DNA of 64,000 bases from CAZOZZ01 sp965262425 (GCA_965262425.1 OZ253536.1:558001-622000), one strand, 5' to 3'. Counted from the first letter of the stretch, positions 9,339 to 18,940 are shown. The notes: a model not told the origin generated them from the letters alone. Made by a program: numbers and translations.

Positions 9339-10916
9339 CTAGTCGCGATTGTTCCCCCCGGGATCCCGTTCGGGCCGGGTCTTCTGGACGCACTGGGCGG
9401 CCTTGCAATCGTCGGCAAACGACGAGCCCATGTCCAGGAGATGGTCGACGATTTCCGGATACTGCAGGTTCCACTCTCTGGGACCGTTCGCAAAATCGGC
9501 GACACTGTCTCCCTCACCCTCGCCGACATCCCTGTTCGTGTCGTCGTTTCGTCCATGGATCATGCTGGCCCGGGCTTTCACGTTGGCGCCATGCCCAACC
9601 AGGTAGTTGATGAGTTCGAGGTCATTCATCAAGGCCGCGCCGTGCAGTGCCGTAAAGCCTTTGTCGTCCTTGGAGTTGACGTCGGCCCCGAGGTCCTCCA
9701 CGAGATATCTGAGGGTTGCCAGTCGGGCATCGGGGGCGAAGTTACTGGTTTGCGGCTGGTAGCCGTAACCGGCGGCCACCTGCAGCGGCGAACAGCCATG
9801 CATTGTGGGGATGCTCGGGTCGGCGCCGGCGGAGACCAGAAGCCGCATCCCGTCGAGGTCATTCGACTGTGCGGCCCGCCAGAACGGCGTCGCGCCATCC
9901 GGGTCCACCCAGTCGCCGTGGAATGTCCTGAACCAAAGTTTGGGGCCCATTCTCGCGTTCGGGTCCGCTCCCTTCTCCAGGAGTGCTTTCATCAGTTCCA
10001 GGTAGCCCACCGTCTCCTGTTCGGAGCTTGCTCCCGGATACCAGGTGCGGGCCGCCCATCCCTGATCGATCGTCGCGAAGAGCGGGGCGAGACCACCGGT
10101 GTTGGCAAGATTCGGGTCGGCTCCGTTGTCGAGCAGAAACTTGCCGATATCGAAGTAACCGTTGATGATGGCTGTCGTCATCGGGGTTGTCTCGTCCGTC
10201 GTGGCCCGGGCGTTGACATCCGCGCCGACCTTGACAAGTGCACGGACGGCATCCATCTGGCCTTCCCGAGCCGCGAAGTGCATGGCGGCCAGGCCACCGA
10301 TCCATGGTCCCTGCACCTGGCGCCCGCGCCGGTCGTTCCCGAGGACCTTGTCGTTCTGATTTCGAGGAAGGAGTACGGTCGAGACAGTGTCGAGATCCGC
10401 ATTGTGTGCGGCCAGGACTTCGATGACCGCGCCGGCATTGACGGCGGCCGCGAACATGACGGCGTTCTGGCCGTTGATCGTGTCCTTTGCGCTAATGTCG
10501 GCGCCGTGTTCCAGCAGCACCGTTACCGCATCCGGTTTCCCTGCGGCCGCCGCCAGCATGAGCGCCGTGGTACCCGCATTGTTGGGCGTCGCCAGATCGG
10601 CGCCGCTGTTAAGCAGCAGTTCGATTATCGCCGCGCTCCCGTTCCTGGCAGCCATGAGGAGGGGCGTGAACCCGCCGTTCCTAGTCGTGGCACCCACGCC
10701 TGCTCCCGCTTCGAGGAGGACGCGCGTCATCTCCGCGTCGTCTCGATACGCTGCCCAGTGCAGCGCCGTGCTGCCGTCTCCCTGGGCTTGATCGACGTCC
10801 ACGTTGTCCGCCAGCAACCTTCGCATCTGAACCATGTCTCCCTGCATGGCTGCGTCGGCTATCGGGTAATCCACCACGGGTACGAGCAGCATTGCCGCTA
10901 GCAGGCTTACTATCAT
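9339..10916 (-). CDS. Secreted ankyrin-repeat protein; cassette copy 2
   Basis: The protein has 525 residues with a short hydrophobic N-terminus (MIVSLLAAMLLVPVVD) followed by about ten ankyrin repeats (TALHWAAYRDD, TPLLMAARNG, TALMLAAAAG, FTALHGAAL). A GGGAG ribosome site lies just upstream, and the start is 25 bp after the DUF1552 stop. The C-terminal C-x4-C pair is CKAAQC. Domain plan and length match the proteins at 3619-5193 and 41815-43425. Export and the repeat fold are visible in the sequence. A partner-binding role for the cytochrome and DUF1552 proteins is inferred from the repeated gene order. The opposite strand carries a long open frame that I regard as a composition artefact. 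Confidence 0.88.
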   Translation of the reverse strand: MIVSLLAAMLLVPVVDYPIADAAMQGDMVQMRRLLADNVDVDQAQGDGSTALHWAAYRDDAEMTRVLLEAGAGVGATTRNGGFTPLLMAARNGSAAIIELLLNSGADLATPNNAGTTALMLAAAAGKPDAVTVLLEHGADISAKDTINGQNAVMFAAAVNAGAVIEVLAAHNADLDTVSTVLLPRNQNDKVLGNDRRGRQVQGPWIGGLAAMHFAAREGQMDAVRALVKVGADVNARATTDETTPMTTAIINGYFDIGKFLLDNGADPNLANTGGLAPLFATIDQGWAARTWYPGASSEQETVGYLELMKALLEKGADPNARMGPKLWFRTFHGDWVDPDGATPFWRAAQSNDLDGMRLLVSAGADPSIPTMHGCSPLQVAAGYGYQPQTSNFAPDARLATLRYLVEDLGADVNSKDDKGFTALHGAALMNDLELINYLVGHGANVKARASMIHGRNDDTNRDVGEGEGDSVADFANGPREWNLQYPEIVDHLLDMGSSFADDCKAAQCVQKTRPERDPGGNNRD

Positions 10917-10941
10917 GTCCGGTCTCCCTCGAAGTTGTCCT

Positions 10942-12312
10942 TCAGATTGCGATCGTGTCCGTGCTGTCGCCGAGTACGTCCAGGTTCAAGCCGATCTTTT
11001 GAGCGATGCTCAGCAGAATATTGGCTTGCGGCGTGTCCTCCTGACATCGGACATGCATGTTCCCGCCAATCGTACCGCCCGCGTGGCCCGCCAGTATGGC
11101 CGGCACCCTCTTGTGGCCATGGACGTTGGAGTTACCCATGCCGCTGCCATAAAAGACGAGGGAGTTGTCCAGCAGGTTCCCGTCACCGTCTTCGGTATTC
11201 TTCAGTCTGTTCAGGAAGTACGCGAGCAGGCTGATGTGGTACCGATTGATCTTGGCCAGGTCGAGAATTTTCGAGGGCACGTCCTGGTGATGCGATGCCG
11301 TGTGGAATGGAGTCGTGCTGCCGCTTTCCGGGAACACGCGGTTGGAAGTGTCCCGTCCAAGTTTCAATGTCGCAACACGCGTGGTCTCGGAGGCAAAGCC
11401 CAGGGCGATGAGATCCATCTGGAGTCGTGTGTGGTCGTCCCAGGAGTCTGGCACGCCAACAGGAGCGGAAGGCAGTTCCCGGTCCGGGTTGGCGGCGTTG
11501 AACCTCTCGATCGCTTCGATCCGACGCTCAATCTCCCGGACGTTGTCCAGGTAGGAATCGAACCTGTTACGGTCCGGGCCATCGAGTTCTCCTCGAAGGC
11601 TTGCGACCTTCTCGGCGATTCCATCCAGGATGCTGCGTTTCAGCCGCCGCCGTGTCGAGCGGTCTTCGGCTGATCCGCCGGAACCGAACAGTTGCTCGAA
11701 TGCCAGCCGCGGGTTCAGAGTCATCGGCAGAGGGGTCGTGGGCGAGGACCAGCTGATCGTGTTCATGTACCAACAGCTGTACATCCATCCGCAGTTGCCG
11801 AATGCGTCCGCATTCTCGGTGGTCAACTGGATCGACGGCACCGGCGTGTCCTGACCATATTTCTGGGCATACATCTGATCGATGGAGGTTCCGCAATAGA
11901 CGTCGGATCCCACGGTCTGTTTCGGGTGCGCGGCTGTGAGGAACACGGCCGCGGAACGGAAATGGTCGGCCCCCACTTCTTCCGGAGTCCAGGGATCGGC
12001 CTGACCACAATCGGTCATGCTGATGTTCGTGATGTAATCCCGGAAGTACTCCAGCGGTTTGACGATCATTCCGAACTCGGCATCCCGTCCTTCCTTTTCG
12101 GGGATGAGGAGCCCCTCGTTGGTTCCCCATTCGGTGCTTCCGGCACAGCCGTGAACGACTTCGATGCCGCAAAAACGGCTCCTGGGAGTAGCCGCCGTCT
12201 GCCCGAGCGGTGTCGCCGCGGGCGCCATGGCTTCCAGGAACGGCAGCGCAACGGCAGCGCCCACACCGCGAAGAACGGTGCGCCGTGAGATATGTCTCTT
12301 CGTAATGAACAT
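10942..12312 (-). CDS. DUF1552 Tat-exported protein; cassette copy 2
   Basis: This 456-residue protein has a twin-arginine signal (MFITKRHISRRTVLRGVG) and the conserved EEVGADHFRS, SDVYCGTSIDQMYA, NTISWSSPTTP and LYGSG-like MGNSN blocks. It lies 94 bp downstream of the DUF1592 gene and 25 bp before the ankyrin gene on the minus strand. It carries several cysteines not shared with copy 1 (for example FCGIEVVHGCAGS and NCGWMYSCWY), so the paralogues have diverged. The family reaction is not known. Export in the folded state through Tat suggests a cofactor-containing or oligomeric protein, which is an inference. Confidence 0.9.
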   Translation of the reverse strand: MFITKRHISRRTVLRGVGAAVALPFLEAMAPAATPLGQTAATPRSRFCGIEVVHGCAGSTEWGTNEGLLIPEKEGRDAEFGMIVKPLEYFRDYITNISMTDCGQADPWTPEEVGADHFRSAAVFLTAAHPKQTVGSDVYCGTSIDQMYAQKYGQDTPVPSIQLTTENADAFGNCGWMYSCWYMNTISWSSPTTPLPMTLNPRLAFEQLFGSGGSAEDRSTRRRLKRSILDGIAEKVASLRGELDGPDRNRFDSYLDNVREIERRIEAIERFNAANPDRELPSAPVGVPDSWDDHTRLQMDLIALGFASETTRVATLKLGRDTSNRVFPESGSTTPFHTASHHQDVPSKILDLAKINRYHISLLAYFLNRLKNTEDGDGNLLDNSLVFYGSGMGNSNVHGHKRVPAILAGHAGGTIGGNMHVRCQEDTPQANILLSIAQKIGLNLDVLGDSTDTIAI

Positions 12313-12406
12313 GGTGCTTAGCTCTCCTGTTCAGGAATGATGGATTGCTCCAAAACCGATTCCTGACCGAAAATTTAGTGCCCTACCGCAAACATCATCC
12401 GAATCG

Positions 12407-14776
12407 TTACTGCATTTCCGACTGTCTTCTTGCAACCCTCATCTGGAACGACCGGCTCTCGACGATACCCAGGACGAACGATGAAAAGCGATTGCCTTCC
12501 CCGGCCGCGTCGCTCGCGATCGAACGAACGGTGGGCATGTCTCGGTGATCGAGTACTCGGCCCAGTCCGTATGCCAGAAGGTTTTCCGTAAAGCTACCGA
12601 CAAATGCCTCGGACCGGTTGAGGATCGCCTGACGGACGCTGACCGGGCCGTCCAATTCCGTCCCGTCGAACATGGCCCCGGATGGGTCGATACGTGATCC
12701 GCCGTCGTTGATCCGCCACAAGCCGATGGCATCGAAGTTCTCCAGAGCCAGTCCGATCGGGTCCATGATCTGGTGACAGGCGCTACAGACAGGATTGTCG
12801 CGGTGTTCGGACATCCGCTCTCGGACCGACATTGGCTTTTCGTTTTCGACCGCTTCCTTGAATGCCGGCACGGCGGCTGGAGGGTTCGGTGGTGGTGTTC
12901 CGATCAGCACCTCCAGAACGTATTTGCCCCGTGCCACCGGTGACGTCCTGTTCGCCAGCGAAGTCATCGTCAGTATGCCGGCCTTCCCGAGCAGACCAAA
13001 CCGGTTCGAGTCGCTCAATTCCACCCGTCGGAATCGCGGTCCCTGCTGGACAGGGAGCCCGTAATGCCTCGCCAGCACCTCGTCCACGTATGTGTAATCC
13101 GCGGTGAGCAGATCCAACACGTCGCGGTCTTCCCTCATGATACTCGCGAAGAAGCGTTCGACCTCGCGGCGCATCGACGCTCCGAGAGACGTCGAATATC
13201 CCGGAAAGATCGTCGGTTCCGGAACCAGGTCCTGAATGCCCTGCAGGCGCAGCCACTGTCGGGCAAAGTTTGTCGCCAGCGTCTCGGCGCGTGGATCTGC
13301 CAGCATGCGTTCGACTTGCTCTCGCAGTACGGTTCGATCCTCGAGCTCGCCGTTGGCTGCAACCCGGAGCAGTTCATCGTCGGGAGGGCTGCTCCAGAGG
13401 AAGAACGACAGCCGGGATGCCAACTCCAGGTCGCTCAGTCGAAAGCTTGCTCCGGGTTGGACGTTCCGCGGCACGCGCTCGAATCTGAACACGAACTCCG
13501 GGTCTGCCAGGATGGCCTGCAACGCTGTCCGTATACCCGTTTCGAAGTCGCCTCCTTCACGGCCCGCGTCGTAGGCAACCATCAACCGATCCACGTCGAT
13601 GTCCACGACAGGTCTGCGAAAAGCCTGACGGGCCAGCCGGGAGATGATCTCCCTGGTGCAGGTACCCTCGTCTTCCGCCGCCGCCGGGCGGCACGTGAAG
13701 ATCTGTTGACGCGAGTTCGATTCCGCAAGACCAGAGACATCGAAAGGGCCAGTAATGGAAACCGTTTTCAAATGGGGTAACGCGGTCATCTGGGGATGAT
13801 TCGCAATGTCGGTGCTGGCCAGCGTGTGCTCGATCAGACGATATTGATCCTGGATGGGCCCATCAAACTTCGTGAGAAAGGCGACTGCGACCCGGTGCTG
13901 TCCGGCCTCCACATGGATCGGATCGGACACGATGGGCCCGTCCTCTTCCTTCATGAGCGGATCGATTGCCAGAAGCACGGTTCTTTGCCCGTCGATGGAA
14001 ATCTCGATATCCTGATCCCTGAGGGGCTCCGGCAATCTGGATCCGATGATGTTCCCCGTGAACCAGTGATGGAGATCCACCCTGAAGATATAATCTCCGT
14101 CGGCGGGGAAAGTGTGCAGCACCGAGAGACCTCCCCGCGTTCCGAAGGGAGTGCCCTCGACATGGCGCATCTGGTTCGCGACACGCTGCACGTTGTAGGC
14201 GGACATGCCCGGACTCACCCCGAGATCTCCCACGGCCTCGCGGCTGATCCTGTCGGCCGCCCGCGTGTAGGCCTGCATCAGGGTCGGAGTCACCGTCAGG
14301 GCGTCGGCCATGTTGTCGAAAGCGCCACTTCTGCTGTCAGGAGGCAGGAGTTCCGTGACGTTCACGTCGATACCGATGAGGTCCCGGACCGAGTTGCGGT
14401 ACTCGGTGCGGTTGACCCGGTGCAGATCCGGTGCGCCGATGTGTGGCTCGGTCGCCGCTGCCTGATCTATCCGTGTTTCCAGTCCAGCGGCGAAGGCTTT
14501 GAGGCGGGCAGCATCGGGTCTGGGCGCACCGGCGGGCGGCATCATGCCCGATCTTACTTTCCGGATCACCTTCTCCACCTGTTCCGCGTTCAGCTCCGGG
14601 CGATCCAGGTCCACCTCTGTCCAGGAGAATCCACCGGACTTCAGGCTGTCGTCGTGGCACCCCTCGCAGAACCCGTTGACGAGCGCAAGCTGGGACTCCA
14701 CGGATGGGGGGTCACTCTGGGGGAATGCCATTAAGGGGAACATAAGCAGAAGTGAAGAAACCAGCACGCCTTTCAT
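12407..14776 (-). CDS. DUF1592-family diheme cytochrome protein; cassette copy 2
   Basis: This is a 789-residue protein with a signal peptide (MKGVLVSSLLLMFPLMAFPQ). The N-terminal haem motif is CEGCH at residues 37-41, the DUF1587 region spans about 118-182, a DUF1595/1592/1588 block follows, and the C-terminal haem motif CSACH is at 664-668 before QIMDPIGLALENFD. I chose ATG 14776, which has AGGAGA upstream. The longer alternative uses a GTG that overlaps that ribosome site. A near-consensus sigma70 promoter lies about 90 bp upstream. It is the first gene of the second cassette. The family is assumed to be an exported electron-transfer protein, but donor and acceptor are unknown. Confidence 0.92.
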   Translation of the reverse strand: MKGVLVSSLLLMFPLMAFPQSDPPSVESQLALVNGFCEGCHDDSLKSGGFSWTEVDLDRPELNAEQVEKVIRKVRSGMMPPAGAPRPDAARLKAFAAGLETRIDQAAATEPHIGAPDLHRVNRTEYRNSVRDLIGIDVNVTELLPPDSRSGAFDNMADALTVTPTLMQAYTRAADRISREAVGDLGVSPGMSAYNVQRVANQMRHVEGTPFGTRGGLSVLHTFPADGDYIFRVDLHHWFTGNIIGSRLPEPLRDQDIEISIDGQRTVLLAIDPLMKEEDGPIVSDPIHVEAGQHRVAVAFLTKFDGPIQDQYRLIEHTLASTDIANHPQMTALPHLKTVSITGPFDVSGLAESNSRQQIFTCRPAAAEDEGTCTREIISRLARQAFRRPVVDIDVDRLMVAYDAGREGGDFETGIRTALQAILADPEFVFRFERVPRNVQPGASFRLSDLELASRLSFFLWSSPPDDELLRVAANGELEDRTVLREQVERMLADPRAETLATNFARQWLRLQGIQDLVPEPTIFPGYSTSLGASMRREVERFFASIMREDRDVLDLLTADYTYVDEVLARHYGLPVQQGPRFRRVELSDSNRFGLLGKAGILTMTSLANRTSPVARGKYVLEVLIGTPPPNPPAAVPAFKEAVENEKPMSVRERMSEHRDNPVCSACHQIMDPIGLALENFDAIGLWRINDGGSRIDPSGAMFDGTELDGPVSVRQAILNRSEAFVGSFTENLLAYGLGRVLDHRDMPTVRSIASDAAGEGNRFSSFVLGIVESRSFQMRVARRQSEMQ

Positions 14777-14836
14777 GGAGACTCTCCTAACGAACACTCA
14801 ATTCAGTTGCAGTGCGGTGAAAACTCTAATCGCTGC

Positions 14837-14864
14837 TACAACGTGGAGAAGGATAAACGTTGTA
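14837..14864. promoter_or_regulatory. Inverted repeat overlapping the predicted start site, candidate operator
   Basis: TACAACGT (14837-14844) and ACGTTGTA (14857-14864) form a perfect 8-bp inverted repeat with a 12-bp spacer. It lies immediately downstream of the -10 box, so the repeat covers the expected transcription start. This is a classical position for a repressor. The 10-mer AACGTTGTAC of the inner arm recurs in the leader of the TonB receptor gene (24060-24069). Confidence 0.45.
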
Positions 14865-14867
14865 CGA

Positions 14868-14896
14868 ATTATAGGAGCGCACCGACCGCAGGTCAA
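14868..14896 (-). promoter_or_regulatory. Sigma70-type promoter of cassette copy 2
   Basis: On the minus strand TTGACC (14891-14896) is followed after exactly 17 bp by TATAAT (14868-14873). That is one mismatch in the -35 box and a perfect -10 box. It points into the DUF1592 gene starting at 14776, leaving a leader of about 85 nt. Confidence 0.8.
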
Positions 14897-14935
14897 ACTT
14901 TTTGAGGCGACCAGATCGGCGCGTGAAGCCACTTT

Positions 14936-17707
14936 TTATTCGATGCTCTTCAAGTAGGCCACCAGATCGAGAAAGTTCGAGTTCGCCCAGAACCGATCCC
15001 GGGGGAATTCGCCCAGGTAATCCGCATCTCCATGGCGACCGAGGCGGTTGAACAATCCCTGAACTTCGATCAGGCTGGCCGCCCGGCCGTGGTGGAGGAA
15101 CGGGGCGCCGTCCCATACTCCCCGGAGCGACGGAATGTTGACGTTTCGGGTGTCGGCCGCCGGGTTGGTCAGGAGCCGACCGCTGGCGGCACTGACGGGC
15201 AGTGAGGAGCCGGGTGCGAAGGTATTCGGGGTGTTGGCAAAGTTGAGCCGGCGATCTGTGTCAATACCTGCGAAGGGAAGCCGTTCGCGGGGCAACCGCT
15301 CCTGGTAGGTCGGGGAGGGCGTTGGCATCAAATCGAACAGGCTCTGTTCGAGAGACCGGGCGACGGCGTCAGGGATCCCGTCCCGGTCGCCGTCCCGCGC
15401 TCCTCCTTCCTCAAGGCCGAGCGTTCGGTTGGAGGTGAATGTCGGAGGGGTGTGGTGTAGAGTGCATCCCGCTCGGGCGAATATCTGTCTTCCCCGGACG
15501 GCATTGCCCTGGGCCAGGCCTTTTCGTCCATCGAACGCCACCGGGACGCGCATCAGCAGGCGGCCGTCGGGTCCGAGGAACGGGTTTGGCAAAAGGCGCG
15601 GTTCAGCTTCCAGGAACGCCGCGATCGCCGAACTCGTTCGTTCGAAGCCGACGCCTGTGCGTTCGAGAACAAACATCCGGTTACGATTCACGTCAGCGAC
15701 CGTCCGTCCGCGGTCGAGATCGTTCAGGACCCCGTCGCCGTTTGCGTCGAACGGGGCAGGGGACTCGAAAAAACCGAATGGACCCTCCGACGCCATTGAA
15801 CGGAACGTTCCGCGAAAGGTCTCCAGGTTCCGTCGTATTCCCGATCGGTAGAACGGCGGTGTTCCACGAAGGTTGCGGTTGGAAAGCGTCATCCTCATCG
15901 TGCGGCCCGGACTCGAGGCCACATGCCAGATCTTGGAGTCCTTGTGGCCGCCCGGGTGGCAGCTTTGGCAGGCCATGTCCCGGTCGAGCGACACGCGTGA
16001 ACTCGTGTAAAAATCCTCGCCTGTTTCGGCCAGAGTCGCCGGGAAAGGAGGCGTGTCCGGCGAGCCCAGGTCGATGGCCCTTTCGAAGACAGGTCGACCG
16101 TCGGCGTCGATCCTGAACGACGCAACCGATTCGCCCAGGCGGTTGGCGGCGAACAAACGGCTGCCGTCCGGCGTGGCGATGAGTTCCTGGGGCATGCGTC
16201 CGATGAAGAAGCCGGGATCGTCTTCACCCCCGATGTACGGACCGTCGTCGAACAGCGCCCTGCGGTCGATCGCCGTCGGAAAGGCTGTCTGCGTGTCGTT
16301 CGTAAAAGCCCGGCCCAGGGTCTTGAGCATCGCGGTCGGGTCCGGGGCTCCCGCCTCGATCCGGAACAGCTCGACCTGGTCGGACGAAGCGTATGCGACG
16401 GCGAGCTTTCCGTCGACGATTGTCATCTGATCCGGCAGCGCTCCGCCAACGAGCCGAGGCAGGTTGTCCGGGTTCGTTTCAAAACCGTCGACGATTTCCA
16501 ACAGCACGTCACGATCCCGGGGAAAATCAAGAAACCCGTTGACGCCGAAAGCGGTCAGGTACGGGGCCTCCCCCGACGCGGGAACCAGGGCGCCCTGCGC
16601 GGGTCCGGCCGCCGGGCCGTATGGCGGGTTTTCGGCCGATGTGAATCGCATCCTGAGGGAAAAGGGGTCGCTCCCGGTGTCGACGACTGCGATTTCGTTG
16701 TTGACGTTGTCGAACCCCTGCGCGAACCGACTCAGCGTCGAAATGAATACGAGTCCACCGTCGGAAGCGACATCGAGCGCGGGCGCGTTCAGATCGATCG
16801 AGGCCACCTGCCTTCTGGAATCCAGGTCGACAACTGCGACGCCCAGTCCATTAATGAGCCCCACGTAGGCCAGGTTGCCGGAAAGAGTCATGTCCCGCGG
16901 ATTCACGTTGGTGAGGTGGCGCAGGAAGTCCCTCGGAGAACTGGCGTCGGTGTTTCCGAATCCAGGCGCCGCTCCGAGCAGTCGCTGGTGATCGCCGCCC
17001 AGACCGAACCCGGGATCGTTGTCGAGCATGTACGGACGATTGTCGGACCACAGCGAGATTCTGTAGAGCAGGGAAGCCGAGAACGGAGGCTCGCTGTAGC
17101 TGAACACATCCAGTGAATCGAGTGCGCGATTGGTGACCAGCATCCAGGAGCGTTCGGGTACGAAAGCGATCTTCTGGTTGTAGAAGAAGCCGGGAAGCCG
17201 TCCGACCTCCCGGTCGTTTGTCGTGTCGATGACACTGAGGAAGTTGGAATACTGGTTGGTGACGATCAGGAATCGTCCACCCGGCGAACGGGTGATACCA
17301 AGAGGTCGCCGACCCACTTCAATCTCACCGGCCACCGTGCCGTTCGACGTGTCGACCACCAGAACCGATGATCCGGGCTCGGCTTCGTTTCCTTCAAGGG
17401 TGACGTAGAGCCTCGATCCGTCCACGGACAGGGCCAGACCGTAAGGATGGCGTCGCAAAGGTTGGGGGGGCGCGTCCTCCCCTGGGGAGCCGGGATCCTG
17501 CCCGGGTCGGAAAGCGGCGGAGAGAAACCTGTCGTACCTGCTGAACCTTCCTTCGTCGATGTCGCCGGAACGGGAGAGACGCTCGAAACGCTGGACCGGT
17601 TCGAGCGATCGTTCCTGGAATCGGGCGGCCTGATTGATGAGAAGCAGGGGTGACGTCCCCAGGATGGCCAGCGCGATGAACAAGGCTGGAACTGCCGATC
17701 GGTACAT
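14936..17707 (-). CDS. YVTN beta-propeller protein with C-terminal cytochrome-c-peroxidase-like haem region
   Basis: The protein has 923 residues and an N-terminal membrane anchor or signal (ALFIALAILGTSPLLLI). The first half has YVTN/NHL-type propeller repeats (HPYGLALSVDGSRLYVT, PLGITRSPGGRFLIVTNQ, DGGLVFISTLSR). The second half resembles di-haem MauG/CcpA-type cytochromes, with one good haem motif CQSCH in RDMACQSCHPGG. A second site reads CTLHH, where CxxCH would be expected, so the second attachment cysteine is missing. The gene starts 9 bp after the DUF5666 stop and is probably co-transcribed with it. It is probably a periplasmic or surface electron-transfer protein; substrate unknown. 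Confidence 0.8.
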   Translation of the reverse strand: MYRSAVPALFIALAILGTSPLLLINQAARFQERSLEPVQRFERLSRSGDIDEGRFSRYDRFLSAAFRPGQDPGSPGEDAPPQPLRRHPYGLALSVDGSRLYVTLEGNEAEPGSSVLVVDTSNGTVAGEIEVGRRPLGITRSPGGRFLIVTNQYSNFLSVIDTTNDREVGRLPGFFYNQKIAFVPERSWMLVTNRALDSLDVFSYSEPPFSASLLYRISLWSDNRPYMLDNDPGFGLGGDHQRLLGAAPGFGNTDASSPRDFLRHLTNVNPRDMTLSGNLAYVGLINGLGVAVVDLDSRRQVASIDLNAPALDVASDGGLVFISTLSRFAQGFDNVNNEIAVVDTGSDPFSLRMRFTSAENPPYGPAAGPAQGALVPASGEAPYLTAFGVNGFLDFPRDRDVLLEIVDGFETNPDNLPRLVGGALPDQMTIVDGKLAVAYASSDQVELFRIEAGAPDPTAMLKTLGRAFTNDTQTAFPTAIDRRALFDDGPYIGGEDDPGFFIGRMPQELIATPDGSRLFAANRLGESVASFRIDADGRPVFERAIDLGSPDTPPFPATLAETGEDFYTSSRVSLDRDMACQSCHPGGHKDSKIWHVASSPGRTMRMTLSNRNLRGTPPFYRSGIRRNLETFRGTFRSMASEGPFGFFESPAPFDANGDGVLNDLDRGRTVADVNRNRMFVLERTGVGFERTSSAIAAFLEAEPRLLPNPFLGPDGRLLMRVPVAFDGRKGLAQGNAVRGRQIFARAGCTLHHTPPTFTSNRTLGLEEGGARDGDRDGIPDAVARSLEQSLFDLMPTPSPTYQERLPRERLPFAGIDTDRRLNFANTPNTFAPGSSLPVSAASGRLLTNPAADTRNVNIPSLRGVWDGAPFLHHGRAASLIEVQGLFNRLGRHGDADYLGEFPRDRFWANSNFLDLVAYLKSIE

Positions 17708-17716
17708 GGTGTTCTG

Positions 17717-18940
17717 TTAGGGTATTTCCTTGATCCGCCGTGCCCGAAGACTGAGGTCGGCATCCATCTCGGCAGACACTTCGACATGTGTTCCGGGCTG
17801 AACGGTCCCTTCGAACCGTGTGAAAGCGTCGATCACAACAGGTGTGGCGATGCCAACACTGATCTGGACCCAGACCTGAGCCGCCGTGCGAAGCGTTACC
17901 ACCCCTTGAAAACGGATGTGACTGCTCATCCGTTCGACCTGGATCGCGCGAGCTGTAAAGCGAGTAGAGAAGCCGGTGGGTTCGAGCAGCCCTTCGATTC
18001 GCACAGCGGCACCGAGTTGCAGATCGCCCGCTTCGAGAGGATTGGATGGAGCCCTGTCCGGACAGTTCGGCTGCTGTTCCACCTCCGCATCGGTCGGATT
18101 CAGTATGCCGCACGGGTCCCCCGCGTCGTCTTCGATCCGAGAGACGATTCCCGTCGAAAGAACGTCGCGCGAGAGGAAGGCTTCGTTCCGTTCATTCAGT
18201 CCGTTCCCGGAGATGGACGTATCCGGCGTCAGCGTAACGGCGATGCCCTGAACCACAAGGACGCTGGGGTTGCCGGTCGACGGGATCCGAGCGTCGATCG
18301 TGCCCTGGAGACGAAAAAAACGAAACGCGACGATCCGATCCGCCCGAAACACGGACCCCGTCGAAGGGCCCAGGCCGCCGGTCCGATCCAGTTGGGACCC
18401 GGCAATGTCGATCTCGGTCCCGATAGCAAGCTCGGCCAGCGTGCCCGTCTGCGCCACTCCGGCGCGCTCCACCACGATCTTTGTCCCGGCATCGAGACGG
18501 AATTCGATTCCGTTGATCAGGACCGATTGAACGCCGTCCACGTCCAGGATGTTCTCGATCGGACCCGTCATCCGAATGCTCCCGGTCTGGACCTTGAGTT
18601 CGACTTCCGAAGCGCGGACACTGCCGTCGGAGCGCATCCACCCTTCGACCTCGACGTACACCCCGACTTTGAGGGCACGTGAGGAGGTGCGTCCTCCCAG
18701 ACTCCCGCTGACGGTCGAATGCTCGTCGAGTTCGACCGGTACCGTGGCTCCGAAGACCCCGATGCCGAGCGTGACCCGATCTCCATCCTCCGACACCGTC
18801 TCGACCTTGCCGGCGAACCGGATGAAGCCGTTGCTCGACTGGGCGTCGAGGTGGCCCGAGGTCGTCATCCAGACGGTCCAGAGGATCGTGGCGATCCTCA
18901 TCGTTTTTCCGGACACGAAGCGTAGAATGCGGTCTTTCAT
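17717..18940 (-). CDS. DUF5666-repeat secreted protein
   Basis: The protein is about 407 residues from ATG 18940, with a hydrophobic N-terminal segment ending near HLDAQ. ATG 18901 is an alternative that gives a cleaner signal peptide. Several DUF5666-type beta units are visible (VGVYVEVEGWMRSDGSVRA, VLVVQGIAVTLTPDTSI, LGAAVRIEGLLEPTGF, GTHVEVSAEMDADLSLRARR). DUF5666 domains are small beta folds found in exported proteins, and their function is unknown. The IS4 element begins 36 bp upstream of the start, so the native promoter has been separated from the gene. An apparent GTG start at 18979 lies inside the IS end and was rejected. Confidence 0.75.
   Translation of the reverse strand: MKDRILRFVSGKTMRIATILWTVWMTTSGHLDAQSSNGFIRFAGKVETVSEDGDRVTLGIGVFGATVPVELDEHSTVSGSLGGRTSSRALKVGVYVEVEGWMRSDGSVRASEVELKVQTGSIRMTGPIENILDVDGVQSVLINGIEFRLDAGTKIVVERAGVAQTGTLAELAIGTEIDIAGSQLDRTGGLGPSTGSVFRADRIVAFRFFRLQGTIDARIPSTGNPSVLVVQGIAVTLTPDTSISGNGLNERNEAFLSRDVLSTGIVSRIEDDAGDPCGILNPTDAEVEQQPNCPDRAPSNPLEAGDLQLGAAVRIEGLLEPTGFSTRFTARAIQVERMSSHIRFQGVVTLRTAAQVWVQISVGIATPVVIDAFTRFEGTVQPGTHVEVSAEMDADLSLRARRIKEIP

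Noticed and set aside
9264..10901. Long open frame of 545 codons on the plus strand
   Set aside because: It is antisense to the ankyrin gene, is rich in Arg/Gly/Val as expected from reversed GC-rich codons, and has no ribosome site or domain.
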